Below the pieces are notes generated by a model. That model worked only from the letters and a program-made list of their open reading frames with translations. It had not been told where the DNA came from and did not search any database. Positions 1 through 11,109 of a stretch of DNA of 64,000 nt are shown here, one piece after another; within the stretch, counting starts at the first letter, position 1; the number at the start of each line of letters is the position of its first letter. The stretch covers positions 137,605,858 through 137,669,857 of the forward strand of contig OW121741.1 of assembly GCA_933228675.1 (NCBI GenBank). Reading direction: 5' to 3'. The position numbers and the translations under genes are program-made. The stretch is from Stomorhina lunata. Its lineage: Eukaryota > Arthropoda > Insecta > Diptera > Rhiniidae.

Positions 1-1931
1 ATTCTATGAATGCAGCCAAAACAAAAGACCCTATTTGATCTTCGCAATGCTTCTATAGAAGTTAATATTTTCTGAAACCCCTTTTATTAGTTTTTGATAA
101 AACTAACTGACCAGTCAGTCTTTTTTCCGCTTGTGTAGTGTAAAAGAACACAAACAAATTTGTTTAACACTCACAATTACAGAAACAGATATAAACTTAA
201 ACACTTTTTTTGACACAAACACTAACACTAAAATTCAGGCATTTACACTCACACACGTGTCACTATGAGGATGATGATTTTGATGCTGATAAAGATAAAG
301 ATAAAGATAAAGATAAAGATAATGCTAATGGTAAAATGTTGATTTTCCTGATGATGAGATCACAAACATAAAATGAGCTGGCTAATTTACACAAAATTTT
401 CCCTGAGGACCAATATTCACATTGACTTGAACGTACATTATTAAACATGCAAAAATAAGGAGACCTTAGTCTGGTCTCGCTTAAATGCAAAAAATGTAAA
501 AAATATTTTTGTATTTTATCTTCTCCCTAGCTTTGTTTAACTAAAAGGTAAATTATACATGAGGGGTTATTTTTAGAGATAAATATTACTTGTATTATAT
601 ATTTTACCTTTCAGCTTTAAGTTGTGAAATATTTAAGCTTATTTTCTAAGTTTTGTTTGAATTTGAATTTGACTTATAACAACTTACGAGTATAATTCTT
701 GCTTTTACTTAGTTTTCTCTCTAGTGTTTTGTATTTATTTGCAAAAGAGTACAAGTGTGTATTGAATATCTGCAACTTGTTGAACTTTAACAAATTGTTA
801 TCCTATATTTTATTGCTTCTAACACACTTTTATTCATTCGTACATTTCCACTGGCATTTGAGAGTTATAAATTGTAGTATTTATATACATTTTACAAAAT
901 TACTAAGAGTTTGTCACACGTTTTGGTTTAACAATATCTAGTGAATACCTACACAATAAGTGAGTACGAATATATGCAATATAATATAAAAGAATGAATG
1001 TATTTTTTGAGCTCCTGTAGTTCATATGTATATTTTTTGTACTTTTTGCTGTTGTTGTTCTTGTTGTACATGTTGTAATTCTACACACTAAATTGTCGTA
1101 AATCGCATTTCCTTTTATACTTATATACGTATCCATACATGTGTTGTATATTCTTATGCTCAACACTATATAAACACTTCCGTTTAGTTTTCCGTGACAA
1201 ACATACTCGATTTTATATACTATATTTTTTAGCATTTAAAAAAGCTTCTTTACAAATACACATATACATATGTATGTTCTAACAGATTAATATGTATTTG
1301 TTTATATTGTTATAGGTATATGTGTATTAAAAAAAACTGACTATGATTGGGATAAGCAGAAAGAGAAAAATTTGAGCAGTTTTACTTACATATAGAAATT
1401 TTTCGAAAATTCACTTTTTTAGCTATAAAATTATAGGAAAATTTTAAAAAATTGGATATTTATAGGAAATATTTTTTTATATGTAATTGTATATCTGATT
1501 TTCTGTAAAAAACAGCTTTTGGTATAAAAATCTTTCTTCAGAAAAGTTAATGTATGAATAACTTTTCTTTAGAAAATATAAAAAAAAAATATATTTTAAA
1601 CAAGTTTATGTATAACAGATTTCTCCTTTTCACATTCTTTATAGCTTTTAATTTTCACTCTTAAGAATTTTTAAATATTAAATTAATATTCATAATCTTT
1701 AATCAATTATTCTTTTTTATTTTACAGACATGTTCATCATTATCTCATCTAATTCTTTAAATTATAGTAATTGATGTCATGCTGGTACTATTCAATGAAG
1801 AATATTGCCGAAGAAATTTCAGCAAAAAATATTATCTAAAAAATTGTTTTTATTGTGTTTTCATAAAAAATAAAAAGAAAAATTAGTACTAGAATATACA
1901 AAATTTGTAGTTTCTATTTATAAGTACATAT
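1..1931. other. AT-rich non-coding DNA
   Basis: I see no gene here. Open frames in this stretch are short, low-complexity and unlike any family I recognise. It holds a GATAAA microsatellite and, around 1380-1620, a decayed stretch of A and T tracts that resembles the minisatellite arrays further right but has no clean period. Confidence 0.6.
288..322. repeat. GATAAA microsatellite
   Basis: Nearly six perfect tandem copies of GATAAA. Read on the minus strand it gives a Leu-Ser run, which explains the serine/leucine-rich open frame across it. Confidence 0.9.
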
Positions 1932-2439
1932 AAAAACAAGTAAGAAAGTGCCCGTCAAGCCCGACCATACGATACCCTTCACCATTAAGGTCAAAGGTGT
2001 TAGTTTTCCTGTATAAAGACAAATATTTGCTAAATTTTGCCATCATACAAACATTTTCTCAAAACTTATATATTTAAGCTGTTTCCGTCATTTGGACTTA
2101 TATGAGAGCTAGGGTTAAATTTGGACCGATTATCTCGAAATTTAGCAAATGCATTACAGTTGTTACAAAAGTTATGTATTCTCATCATCTTTAGATTTAC
2201 GAGCGTTTTAGTGATTTTTGTCTCATTTTGCGCGTTTTTAAAGAAAAGCTTTGTATGGGAGCTATGGTCAAATGTGGACCGATTTCAACGAAATTTGGTA
2301 CAGTGATTTAAGTTTACATAAGCAGTATTTGATTTAAATTTTATGAAAAAATATTGATATTTGTGGCCAATATATCAATTCTGGGAAGTGGGACCTATGG
2401 GAGATACCATGAATAATCTAACGATTTTGACGAATCTCA

Positions 2440-2475
2440 ATAGCCATGGTCCCATTATAATGGGACCATGGCTAT
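2440..2475. repeat. perfect 36-bp palindrome
   Basis: Two 18-bp arms with no spacer, beginning ATAGCCATGG and meeting at ATTATAAT. It sits exactly where this DINE-1-like copy departs from its relative at 60.6-61.4 kb. Only the left arm matches the normal element sequence, so the right arm looks like a locally inverted copy made at the insertion junction. Confidence 0.9.
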
Positions 2476-3045
2476 GTATTTATTCGTTTGCGTTGGGTAG
2501 GTAAGCTGTGCAAATAATGAAAATCAAAAAGTCGTGAAATAGCGGAATTTCGGTCGTTTACCAAAAAATAATAAGTCGGCCATTTGTCATCAGATTTTGT
2601 TAAGTAAGGGCTTATTTTCTTTGGAAAAGTGTCAGCTATACGTAAAAAAATTAAAATCGCTGTTAACATCGCGTTTTATATTTTATATGAATTTTTATAT
2701 GAATTTTTCAGCCACATTTTTACTAAAAAAACCCAGTTTTTTAACCTTTTTAAGCCGCCAACATCAAAACTACTAACCCGATTTGAAAATTTTCTCAGAA
2801 TAAGTTGTAGACGGCTCAATTGTCTTTAATTTGAGTAGTAAAATAGGTCAAAGAAGACTAAAGATATGCTCAAAATAGTAAGTGTACCTCCAAAAATTAA
2901 AAAAAAAAATTAAAAAATTTGTATCTCGCAAACCAATCGACAGAAAAATTTTTAAAATTCATTTTCGTGTTCAGTAGGTCCAAATCCATGAGAAAAAGTA
3001 TGCTAGAACCAAATAACAAAATGGCTGTTGCCTAGTGTTATCAAA
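2476..3045. mobile_element. unclassified insertion inside the DINE-1-like copy
   Basis: Absent from the sister copy at 60.6-61.4 kb, where the two flanks are contiguous. It has no recognisable transposase, terminal repeats or poly(A) tail. It starts at the right arm of the 36-bp palindrome. Its class is unknown. Confidence 0.5.
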
Positions 3046-3296
3046 AAAATGATCTGTGCCAAATTTAATCAAATTATCTTTAGAATTTCGACCTATAGTT
3101 TGATTACGAGGTTTATATGGGGGTCCAGCCAGACGGACGGACGGACGGATATCGCTAAATCGACTCAGAAAGTGATTCTAAGCCTATTGGTATACTGGGT
3201 CTAAGACAAATATTTCCATGTGTTACATACATCAGCACAAACTTATAATACCCTTTCCACCTATGGTGGTGAAGGGTATAAAAAGGTAATATTATT

Positions 3297-3894
3297 ATCG
3301 GTCAAGCCCGACCATATCAAATATCTTAACACTAAGATCAAATAAAATATATTTGCTAAATTCTTTCATCATGCAAACATTTATTAATATTATATACAGG
3401 GTGACTGATGAATTTTGCTAAGAATTTCGAAAAACTTTTTATAAAGTTTAAATAATATATATTTTATAAGTTCATTTAAAAAAGAATACATTTTGATTAA
3501 AGTTTTGAAAATAATTGAATTCAAATGGCCTTCACCCTCACGACACATTTGCAACATTTCTAAAGCGGACTTTAAAGCCTGAAAGCGGCTCACTTTTCAA
3601 ATTCTTGTTTTATTACTCCATTTTCGATAAATCTATAAATAAAAACGGAACAGAAAAAAAGTTGTTCAGTGTAAGTTTTTGTTTTGATAGCAGCTTTCAT
3701 TAGCTACCGGTATATGGAGATACGTTTATGGAAGATAGGGTCAAATGTGGACCAAAAAATTGTGACAAAAAAGAAATATTAAATTCTCATTATCTTTAGA
3801 TTTACGATAATTAAGTTTGTATGTTTGCTTTTATAGTCAAATGCCGATTTTTAGCAAATTTACTAACACTTGTTTGTTTCTGTTTATATAAGCA
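3297..3894 (-). mobile_element. second, decayed DINE-1-like copy with nested insertion
   Basis: The stretch 3297-3395 repeats the 3' end of the element (GGTCAAGCCCGACC, then the CATCATGCAAACATTT region). The similarity resumes at about 3712 (GGGTCAAATGTGGACC) and runs to the foldback element. Between them, about 3396-3711, is a foreign segment starting CAGGGTGACTGATGAA, with TATA on both sides. It may be a remnant of a TA-targeting DNA transposon, but I cannot place it. Confidence 0.55.
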
Positions 3895-4934
3895 GTAGAG
3901 TGGGTCGATTTGTATGGGAACCAAAAAACGCAACAATCGTATAGCAAAATCGAAATCTGCACCTGATCTAAGAAAGTTTCCCTAAGAAACCAGGTGTCTA
4001 AATGAAATCCTAGCTAGCGCCGCGAAGCCTGAAAATATTCACTTCCTACATATTGAATAGAATTTTGGAAAAAAAAATAGTTTTGGATATAATTCGTTAT
4101 CTTGAGAACTGATGAAGATATCACTGTGAAACTTCAGGTGGATAAAGCTGGTGAGTTTCCACAAAATATAGGCTACAGTAAGGCGTAGTAGAATGCCACT
4201 GGGCTCTCAAGCGTGAAACCAATGTTTAATATCTCGAAGTAATTTTGTTCTTCAAATTCACCAAAGTCCTATTTATGCTCTGAACGTATATTAGATTATA
4301 CATTTGGAAAGAGCATTTAAATATATATTAAAATTTGTTTTAATTTTGTGATTATCTCTTTTATCTTTCAAGATATTCAGTGTTGAACATTTGTTGCACA
4401 TAACAATTCGTCAAATATATATTAAAATTTTATGATAATTGAACGAAGCAAAGTTTTAACACTAAAGATCTTGAAACATAAATGAGATATTCACACAGTC
4501 AAACACAGTCTTAATACATATTTGAATGCTCTTTCCAAATGTATAATCAGATATACGTTGAGAGCATAAATGGAACATTTTAAGAACGAAATTTCTTCGA
4601 CATGTTAAACTTTGGTTTCACATTTGGGATCCTAATGGTATTCTACTAAGCTCTACTTTAGCTCATATTTTGTGGAAACTCAAAAGCTTTGTCCACCTGA
4701 AGTTTCACTGAGATATCTTCATCAGTTCTCAAGATATCGAATTATATCCAAAACCATTTTTTTTTTTTTCAAAATTCTATTCAATATGTAGGAAGTGAAT
4801 ATTTGCAGGCCTCGCGGCGCTAGCTAGGATTTCATTTTAGACACCTGGTTTCTTAGGGAAACTTTCTTAGAATCAGGTGCAGATTTCGATTTTGCTATAC
4901 GATTGTTCACTAAAAAAATCGACCCACCCTATTG
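3895..4934. mobile_element. foldback element with very long inverted arms
   Basis: The two halves are inverted copies over roughly 450 bp each. The left end GAGTGGGTCGATTT answers the right end AAATCGACCCACCCT. Internal landmarks such as AAGAAAGTTTCCCTAAG, CTAGCTAG, CACTTCCTACATATTGAAT and ATTTGGAAAGAGCATT occur in one arm, with their complements in the other in mirrored order. The central spacer is about 4330-4530. No coding capacity, so it is a non-autonomous foldback or long-TIR element. The decayed DINE-1-like copy lies on its left and a minisatellite on its right. Confidence 0.85.
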
Positions 4935-4974
4935 TATAAGTTTAGGGGAGAAGAAAAAAGTAGCAAATTTTTTA

Positions 4975-5360
4975 AAAATTTCTTTTATACAGTAAATGTT
5001 TGAAAAATTTCCTATAAATAGTAAATTTTTGAAAAATTTCCTATAAATAGTAAATTTTCGAAAAATTTCCTATAAATAGTAAATTTTTGAAAAATTTCCT
5101 ATAAATAGTAAATTTTTGAAAAATTTCCTATAAATAGTAAATTTTTGAAAATAGTAAATTTTTGAAAAATTTCCTATAAATAGTAAATTTTTGAAAAATT
5201 TCCTATAAATAAATAGTCAATTTTTGAAAAATTTCCTATAAATAGTAAATTTTTGAAAAATTTCCTATAAATAGTAAATTTTTGAAAATTTTCCTATAAA
5301 TATTAAATTTAAAAAAAAAATCTATAAAATTCTGAAAAATTTCTTATAAATAGCAAATTT
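4975..5360. repeat. 29-bp minisatellite, family A, array 1
   Basis: About 13 copies of a 29-bp unit containing AAAAATTTCCTAT, AA and ATAGTAAATTTTT. The two 13-base arms are inverted copies with one mismatch, so each monomer is a near-palindrome. One deletion (near 5140-5155) and one small insertion (near 5205-5215) break the register. Confidence 0.9.
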
Positions 5361-6224
5361 TCGATAATGAATTAGAAGGTAAATTTTTTTCTTGAAAAAC
5401 TATAAGAATTTGTTAGAAAAATTATTTATTTTTTTTATATTTTGTAAAAAAGTTTTCATGTAGGCAAAATATCCAATTTAATTTTAAATAAAAAGCATTT
5501 TTTGAAAAAACGAAAAATTATATTTTTTCTTAAAAACAACAGGTATTTAAAAAAAAACTTTGATTGCAGAAAAAGAATATATTCGATAAAATCTATGAGG
5601 GCACACATGTTTTGACATAAAAAGTTATTTTTTTACAAAATAATTTTCAATTTAAAACATTCTAAAGTTAAATTTTGCCTTCACTAACAGGAGCTCAGGA
5701 TTTATAGCCGGTAGTCATTTGAAAAAATAAAAAACAGGTAAAAAAATAAACTTCACATATCTTAAGGCCGAAGTTAAATTTATTTTAATTTTAAGCCTGA
5801 AAGTATGTGAAGTTTTTCTAGTTTTCATATAAACCCAGTAGGAAATGTTGTCGGGTGTAAATTTTATATATCAACTTTCTGGTTATTCTGTTCGCCTGGT
5901 ATTAAAAGCAAAATTTGAAGTTTTCTTCGACTTTGAAAATTAAATTTTTAGAACAAACAAAAAAAATTATTGATATCTCGAGGATGACGAAATAAGTAAT
6001 TTTTCTCACCTTATAAATAAAAATCTACATACAATACATACATTTTATGGTAGAGACTAAAAAAATGATTTTTATTTATATTGTTTTGTATACCCACGAA
6101 TGGACGAGGTGGTTTGGTAGTCTGAGGTTTTTATTCCAACCAAAAAAAAAACCCTGAAATTCTTTTAAGTCTAAGATGGATAATTATTATTAATGGATTG
6201 AGCTTCGTCCTTCTGTCCGTTCGT
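5361..6224. other. AT-rich non-coding DNA
   Basis: No gene. A/T-tract remnants of the array continue to about 5700. Around 6088-6110 a TATACCCACGAATGG sequence resembles a degraded DINE-1-like end. Confidence 0.5.
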
Positions 6225-6549
6225 TGGTGAAGGGTATAACAAGATTGTGCTGGTGTATGTAACGCGTGAAAATATTGGACCCTTATTAAAGTATATCAAT
6301 CGATTAAGAACAAAAATCACTTCCTGAGTCTATATCTAAACGACTGGCTGGATTGGATTGTCTTGGCTTCCATGCAAATTGGTTATCAATGTTATTTTTA
6401 ATACAATTTGATAGTGGAGACGTAAATTGGTCTTGCTTAAAAGAATTGAGATTTTGCCTTCAAATTTTAGTATATTTTATTTAATATTTTAAATTTAAAA
6501 CAAATACTGCTTAATAAGCAGTATTTGTATTTGTATAATATACAAATAC
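6225..6549 (+). mobile_element. DINE-1-like fragment with two adjacent hairpins
   Basis: GGTGAAGGGTATAACAAG followed by GTGCTGGTGTATGTAACGC matches the 5' region of the copy at 60.6 kb. Further along, AAACAAATACTGCTTA matches its middle. At 6501-6527 there is a perfect hairpin (12-bp arms, loop AAT) made from CAAATACTGCTT and its complement. At 6527-6549 a second hairpin has 10-bp arms and an AAT loop. Confidence 0.6.
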
Positions 6550-6947
6550 TCTCAATTAAGCAACTGTTCAATACTTCTGCTATATTTTTTATCATTTCTG
6601 CTGGAATATTAACTAGCTGTTGTTCATTTACTAATAAAACGTATTTTTAGTTAGTATGAGAGCTTACTAAACATAATTTATGTGCTTTAAATTTCTTTGT
6701 TTTTTTTTAACTTTTTTAAAATATTTGTTCTATTAAAAAAAACTGCAACTTACCCTACATATATAATTTATATTTATGTATGAGTGTATGTGTGTATTTT
6801 TTCTAGTTGTTTTCATCATGAGTTTTTCCCATTTTCCCTTATCCTTATTTTTTATGAGTCTTATCAAATGGAGTATTTGTAAAAGTGTAACATAATTTAC
6901 GTTTGTTTGTGGATTCTTTTTATTGCTCCTTTTTTTTCTTTTGCCAG

Positions 6948-6999
6948 GGAACCCATTTCATTTTTACACCCTTCAGGATGATTTGGGAACAAGTAATGG
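6948..6999 (+). CDS. candidate internal exon (52 nt) of an unidentified gene
   Basis: A T-rich polypyrimidine tract ending TTTTGCCAG precedes position 6948, and a consensus donor GTAAGT starts at 7000. The 52 nt between are richer in G and C than the surroundings. With two leading bases completing a codon, the exon reads NPFHFYTLQDDLGTSN plus a split Gly codon. This gives an upstream intron of phase 1 and a downstream intron of phase 2. A second frame is also open (starting GTHFIF) but looks less protein-like; the third has a stop. I do not recognise the protein. If real, its gene runs on the + strand and the repeat-rich DNA on both sides is intron. It could be a chance pairing of splice-like signals. 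Confidence 0.45.
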
Positions 7000-7920
7000 G
7001 TAAGTGTGTTTAATATTAGGAAAATAAAAAAGAGGTGTAAGTACATAGTTGAAATTTTTGGCACTACGAGTAGTATTTGTTAAGTAATTTTTTCTCTACA
7101 ATTTTTTATTTTCCAAACATTTTCCCTTTGTCATTGGTTGCTACAAATGTTGCTGCTGCTGATTATTTTTTGTGAATGTTATTCTTCGCTGTCAGCGTGT
7201 GAACTATTTGTCTGCATAAATGCCCGTCTTTCCGTCCGTCTGCATATCTTTCATTCTTTTTTAGATGAATGGATGTTTGTTGGTTGGTTGGAGCAAAATA
7301 TTAGTTAGTTTGAGAAATTTATGACAGCTTAAATATGGCATTACATGATGTTTGGTGTTATTATTTCAAATTATAACAGGTGGCAGTTAGTAGCTCCTGA
7401 AGTGGTGGTGGCTGTGGAAACGCTGGTGTTGGAATGTTACAAATTATGCGATGAGAATGTTATATACGAGGGTCATAAAATTTACAACTGAGCATGATTT
7501 AGTGTTAAAGTGCAGAAAGGTGTTGGTTTTTTTAAAGGTTATTGCACGGATTATAAATGTAGTTGCTAGTTTTACTATATGATTTTATGTGGGGATTTAT
7601 GTAATAAAATATTTAAAGTAGTAGATGAAATTCGTACATATATTTTAAAGTTTATTTATTATAGCAGCTTAAAATAACTCTGTATTTAAATAGTGCGGGT
7701 GTTAAGGAAAAATATCTCAGGGAAATTATGCACAATTTATTTTAAGGAACTTATTAATTGCATTGAATTTAATTTTTGTTCACTAAATAAATATTTGATG
7801 ATATTTTAGTAACTTTTCTAATGATCATTTGTATTTGGTACGTCATCAGTTTTTTTTGTAATATGTTACATTCAAATATTATTATTTTGTATTTTTCAAA
7901 AAGTTTTTTTCCGGTTATTA
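7000..7920. other. AT-rich DNA, possible intron
   Basis: Starts with the GTAAGTGTG donor of the candidate exon. Unlike the arrays, it is mostly non-repetitive, with a small GCTGCTGCT run near 7150 and a TCCGTCCGTCTG run near 7230. No coding signal seen. Confidence 0.4.
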
Positions 7921-7924
7921 AAGG

Positions 7925-9185
7925 AATATTTCTTAAAAAAAATGTGAAAAATTTCCTAAAAATAATAAATTTTTGAAAAATTTCCTATAAATAGTCAATT
8001 TTTTAAAAGTTTCCTATAAATAGTAAATTTTTGAAAAATTTCCTATAAATAGTCAATTTTCGAAAAATTTCCTATAAATAGTAAATTTTTGAAAAATTTC
8101 CTATAAATAGTAAATTTTTGAAAAATTTCCTATAAATAGTCAAGTTTTGAAAAATTTTCTATAAATAGTCAATTTTTGAAAAATTTCCTATAAATAGTAA
8201 ATTTTTGAAAAATTTCCTATAAATAGTCAATTTTTGAAAAATTTTCTATACATAGTCAATTTTTGAAAAATTTCCTATAAATAGTCAATTTTTGAAAAAT
8301 TTCCTATAAATAGTCAATTTTTGAAAAATTTCCTATAAATAGTCAATTTTTGAAAAATTTCCTATAAATAGTCAATTTTTGAAAAATTTCCTATAAATAG
8401 TCAATTTTTGAAAAATTTCCTTTAAATAGTCAATTTTTTAAAAATTTCCTATAAGTAGTCAATTTTTGAAAAATTTCTTATAAATAGTCAATTTTTGAAA
8501 AATTTCCTATAAGTAGTCAATTTTTGAAAAATTTCCTATAAATAGTCAATTTTTGAAAAATTTTCCATAAATAGTCAATTTTCGAAAAATTTCTTTTAAT
8601 AGTCAATTTTTGAAAAATTTCCTATAAAAAGTCAAATTTTGAATAAATTTTTATACTCAATTTTTGAAAAAACTTCCTATAAATGGTCAATTTTTGAAAA
8701 TTTTCCAATAATTTGTAAATTTTTTAAAAAATTTCCTACCGTAGTCAATTTTTGAAAATTCTCCTATAAATAGCCAATTTTTTAAAATTTATCCATAAAT
8801 AGTAAATTTTTTTAATATTTCCCATAAATAGTCAATTTTCAAAAAATTTACTTAAAATATTATATTTTTAAAAAATTTCCTATAATAGCAAATTTTTGAA
8901 AAATTCCCTATAAATAGTAATTTTTTGAAAAATTTCCTCTAATATTCAATTTTTGAAAAATTTCCTAACCAACTTTTAAAAAATTTTCTATAAATAGTCA
9001 ATTTTTGAAAAAAACCTATGAAAAGTATATTTTTTAAAAATTTCCTAAAATTATTCAATAGTTGAAAAATTTCCTAAAAATATTAAATTTTTTGAAAAAT
9101 TTCCTAACAATGTTCAAATTTTGGAAAATATCCTAAAAATATTTAATTTTTAAAAATTTTCCTAAATAGTTAATTTTCTTAATAT
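7925..9185. repeat. 29-bp minisatellite, family A, array 2
   Basis: Roughly 43 units of the GAAAAATTTCCTATAAATAG type. Most here carry GTCAATTTTT where array 1 has GTAAATTTTT. The copies are clean from 7,990 to 8,580 and increasingly degraded to the right, as if the left part was amplified most recently. Confidence 0.9.
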
Positions 9186-9226
9186 TTACTAAAATTAGTA
9201 AATATTGTAAGTCTTAAAATTCTTTT

Positions 9227-9360
9227 GATATTTTACTTTGGCCACTCGCACGTATGAGTAATATCTGAATAAGCTAATAAATAACAATCAATCATACGCA
9301 ACGTAAAAAATTTTAATTTCATGTTTTTCTTGATTTTCAATAAACATACGAAAAATTCTG
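9227..9360. repeat. conserved right-flank unit of family A, copy 1
   Basis: From GATATTTTACTTTGGCCACT to ACATACGAAAAATTC this is nearly the same sequence as 13347-13468, which also lies just right of a family A array. The likeness stops at the same place in both, as expected for the end of a mobile element that includes the array. Confidence 0.8.
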
Positions 9361-11105
9361 TATATCTGTGGCAATAGGAAAAAGGTCGACTTAAGTTTTC
9401 ATTCCTTATATATATTAAGTGTCCTTACAATTATTTTCAGCAATAAAAATCTATGACGAAATTTTTCGTTTTTTCAGTTTAGCTGTTTTGAGTAAGATAT
9501 TATTGTTTTTTGATTTTATCTCAAGGCAAATTTTTTAGGTCTTTTCTTACCATCTATTGCCCATAAATTTAAATACGATTTAAAATTTAATTGCTTAATC
9601 ATTAAATTATCATGAGCCAATAAAGGCTTATAAAAAATTGCCCTTTGCTTTCAAAGAATCTTTATTCGTCTCCCGTTGTCATTGATCAAAACCACAAAAC
9701 CGTCGCTTTTAATAAAAATGGTATTTAATTAAATGCGAAAAAAGAAAAACATTTGATTCAAATTATATGAGACTTGTTAGTATAAATGTAAAAAAATTAA
9801 TTAATCACACCAAACAACAATTAGTCGAAAATTTTAAAATTGAAATACTTTCTTTATGGATATTCTCGATTTCAACGTTTAGCTTTATATAAAATATTGT
9901 ATAGTATTCATGTATTACAAAATTTCGTTATTATTTCCTAAGAAGTAAAGTCTTTAGAGGAACCATCTATTTCTGTAGCCCAGTGTTATTAAATAGTTGT
10001 AAGCAATTACAAAGTTAATATATTTAATTAAATAAACAAATAATCCCAGTTAAACAAACAAACATCCCATCAATAAAACCAACAAATATTTCATTTCAAT
10101 AAAACTCAATATCGATTTAACAATAATCATTATAATTGATGACAATAGATCGTTTAACAATTAAACACAAAAAATGCCTCTGGGTCTTAATTTGTTTAAA
10201 ATTCATTTTTACGTTTTTTTTTTTGCCGTTGCTTTTGTTTTTATTTCAATTTCTTATATCAACTTTTTAATTATAAATATTTATCATAAATAACATTAAC
10301 GTTAATGTGCAATTGTTAGTATAATTTAACAATTTTACACTTAAATGCATAAAATTCTCATATATTATTTAAAAGTCTGTGGTTTTAATAAAAATGTAAT
10401 TAATTATTTTGAAATGATTTTTTGTTGTTTTTGTGTTTTTTTGTGCAGATATTTCATGAACTGAACTCTTCTGTTTAGTCGAGGTTAATATATAATAATA
10501 TTTAAAAAAAAACAAGTGATTTTCAGGCAATTTATATTCAACAATATCTGGTTACTTACGGCTGGTGGGATGTAAATAAATAAAATTGGTTTTGATATTT
10601 GATCGCGTTTATTAAATAAATATTGAATAATTGCTTTCAAGTGTTGTTGTAGGTTTTTTTTTTTTGCTTTTTTAATAACTCTCCTCAAAGTTGTTATCCA
10701 TAAATTATGGTTAAATATAATTTAATTACTTCACTATTAAGCCTATAAATATACATAAGTAATTTAGTAATAAATTTTAATAATTTGATTAAATATTATG
10801 ATTAAAGTTAAGCTGTAATTGTAAAAGTGCTTTATCCAAATAGGGGTTAAATTTAAGTGTTATTAACAATATCAAAAAATGTTCAATAAAAAACGTTAAA
10901 AAAATTCAAACATAAATTTTTTTTTAAACATTTTTCTTTAAAAATATTGCTTTATTGTTACCTTTTCTATGGAAACTACAAACAAATTAACCTCTCGGTA
11001 CTCATACCATTTCTGTCTTTTTACCAACATTTATTGGGTTTATTCTCGATATATTTACTCGTTGATCTGAGCTTAATACTTTTTGTACCAAAACAAAAAT
11101 GCTAG
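9361..11105. other. AT-rich non-coding DNA
   Basis: No gene, array or recognised element. Open frames are short and composed of low-complexity A/T codons. Confidence 0.5.
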
Positions 11106-11109
11106 AAAT

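Larger units (their letters stand above)
1932..3285 (-). mobile_element. DINE-1-like (Helentron-type non-autonomous) element, interrupted
   Basis: Starts on the + strand with an ACAAGTAAGAAAGTG tail, then a small GTC..GAC stem and ATACCCTTCACCA. It ends with TGGTGAAGGGTATA, so the sub-terminal sequences are inverted repeats. Sub-terminal inverted repeats, a hairpin near the 3' end and a T-rich ACTTGTT terminus are known features of Drosophila DINE-1/INE-1 (Helentron-associated) elements. By that comparison this copy is on the minus strand. Comparison with the copy at 60.6-61.4 kb shows an extra block of about 570-600 bp (2476-3045) in the middle. No coding capacity. Confidence 0.75.

Noticed and set aside
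3390..3593. Possible transposase fragment on the minus strand (GEGHLNS region)
   Set aside because: I could not match it to a catalytic motif of any DDE family. The surrounding 300 bp is better described as an unclassified insertion.
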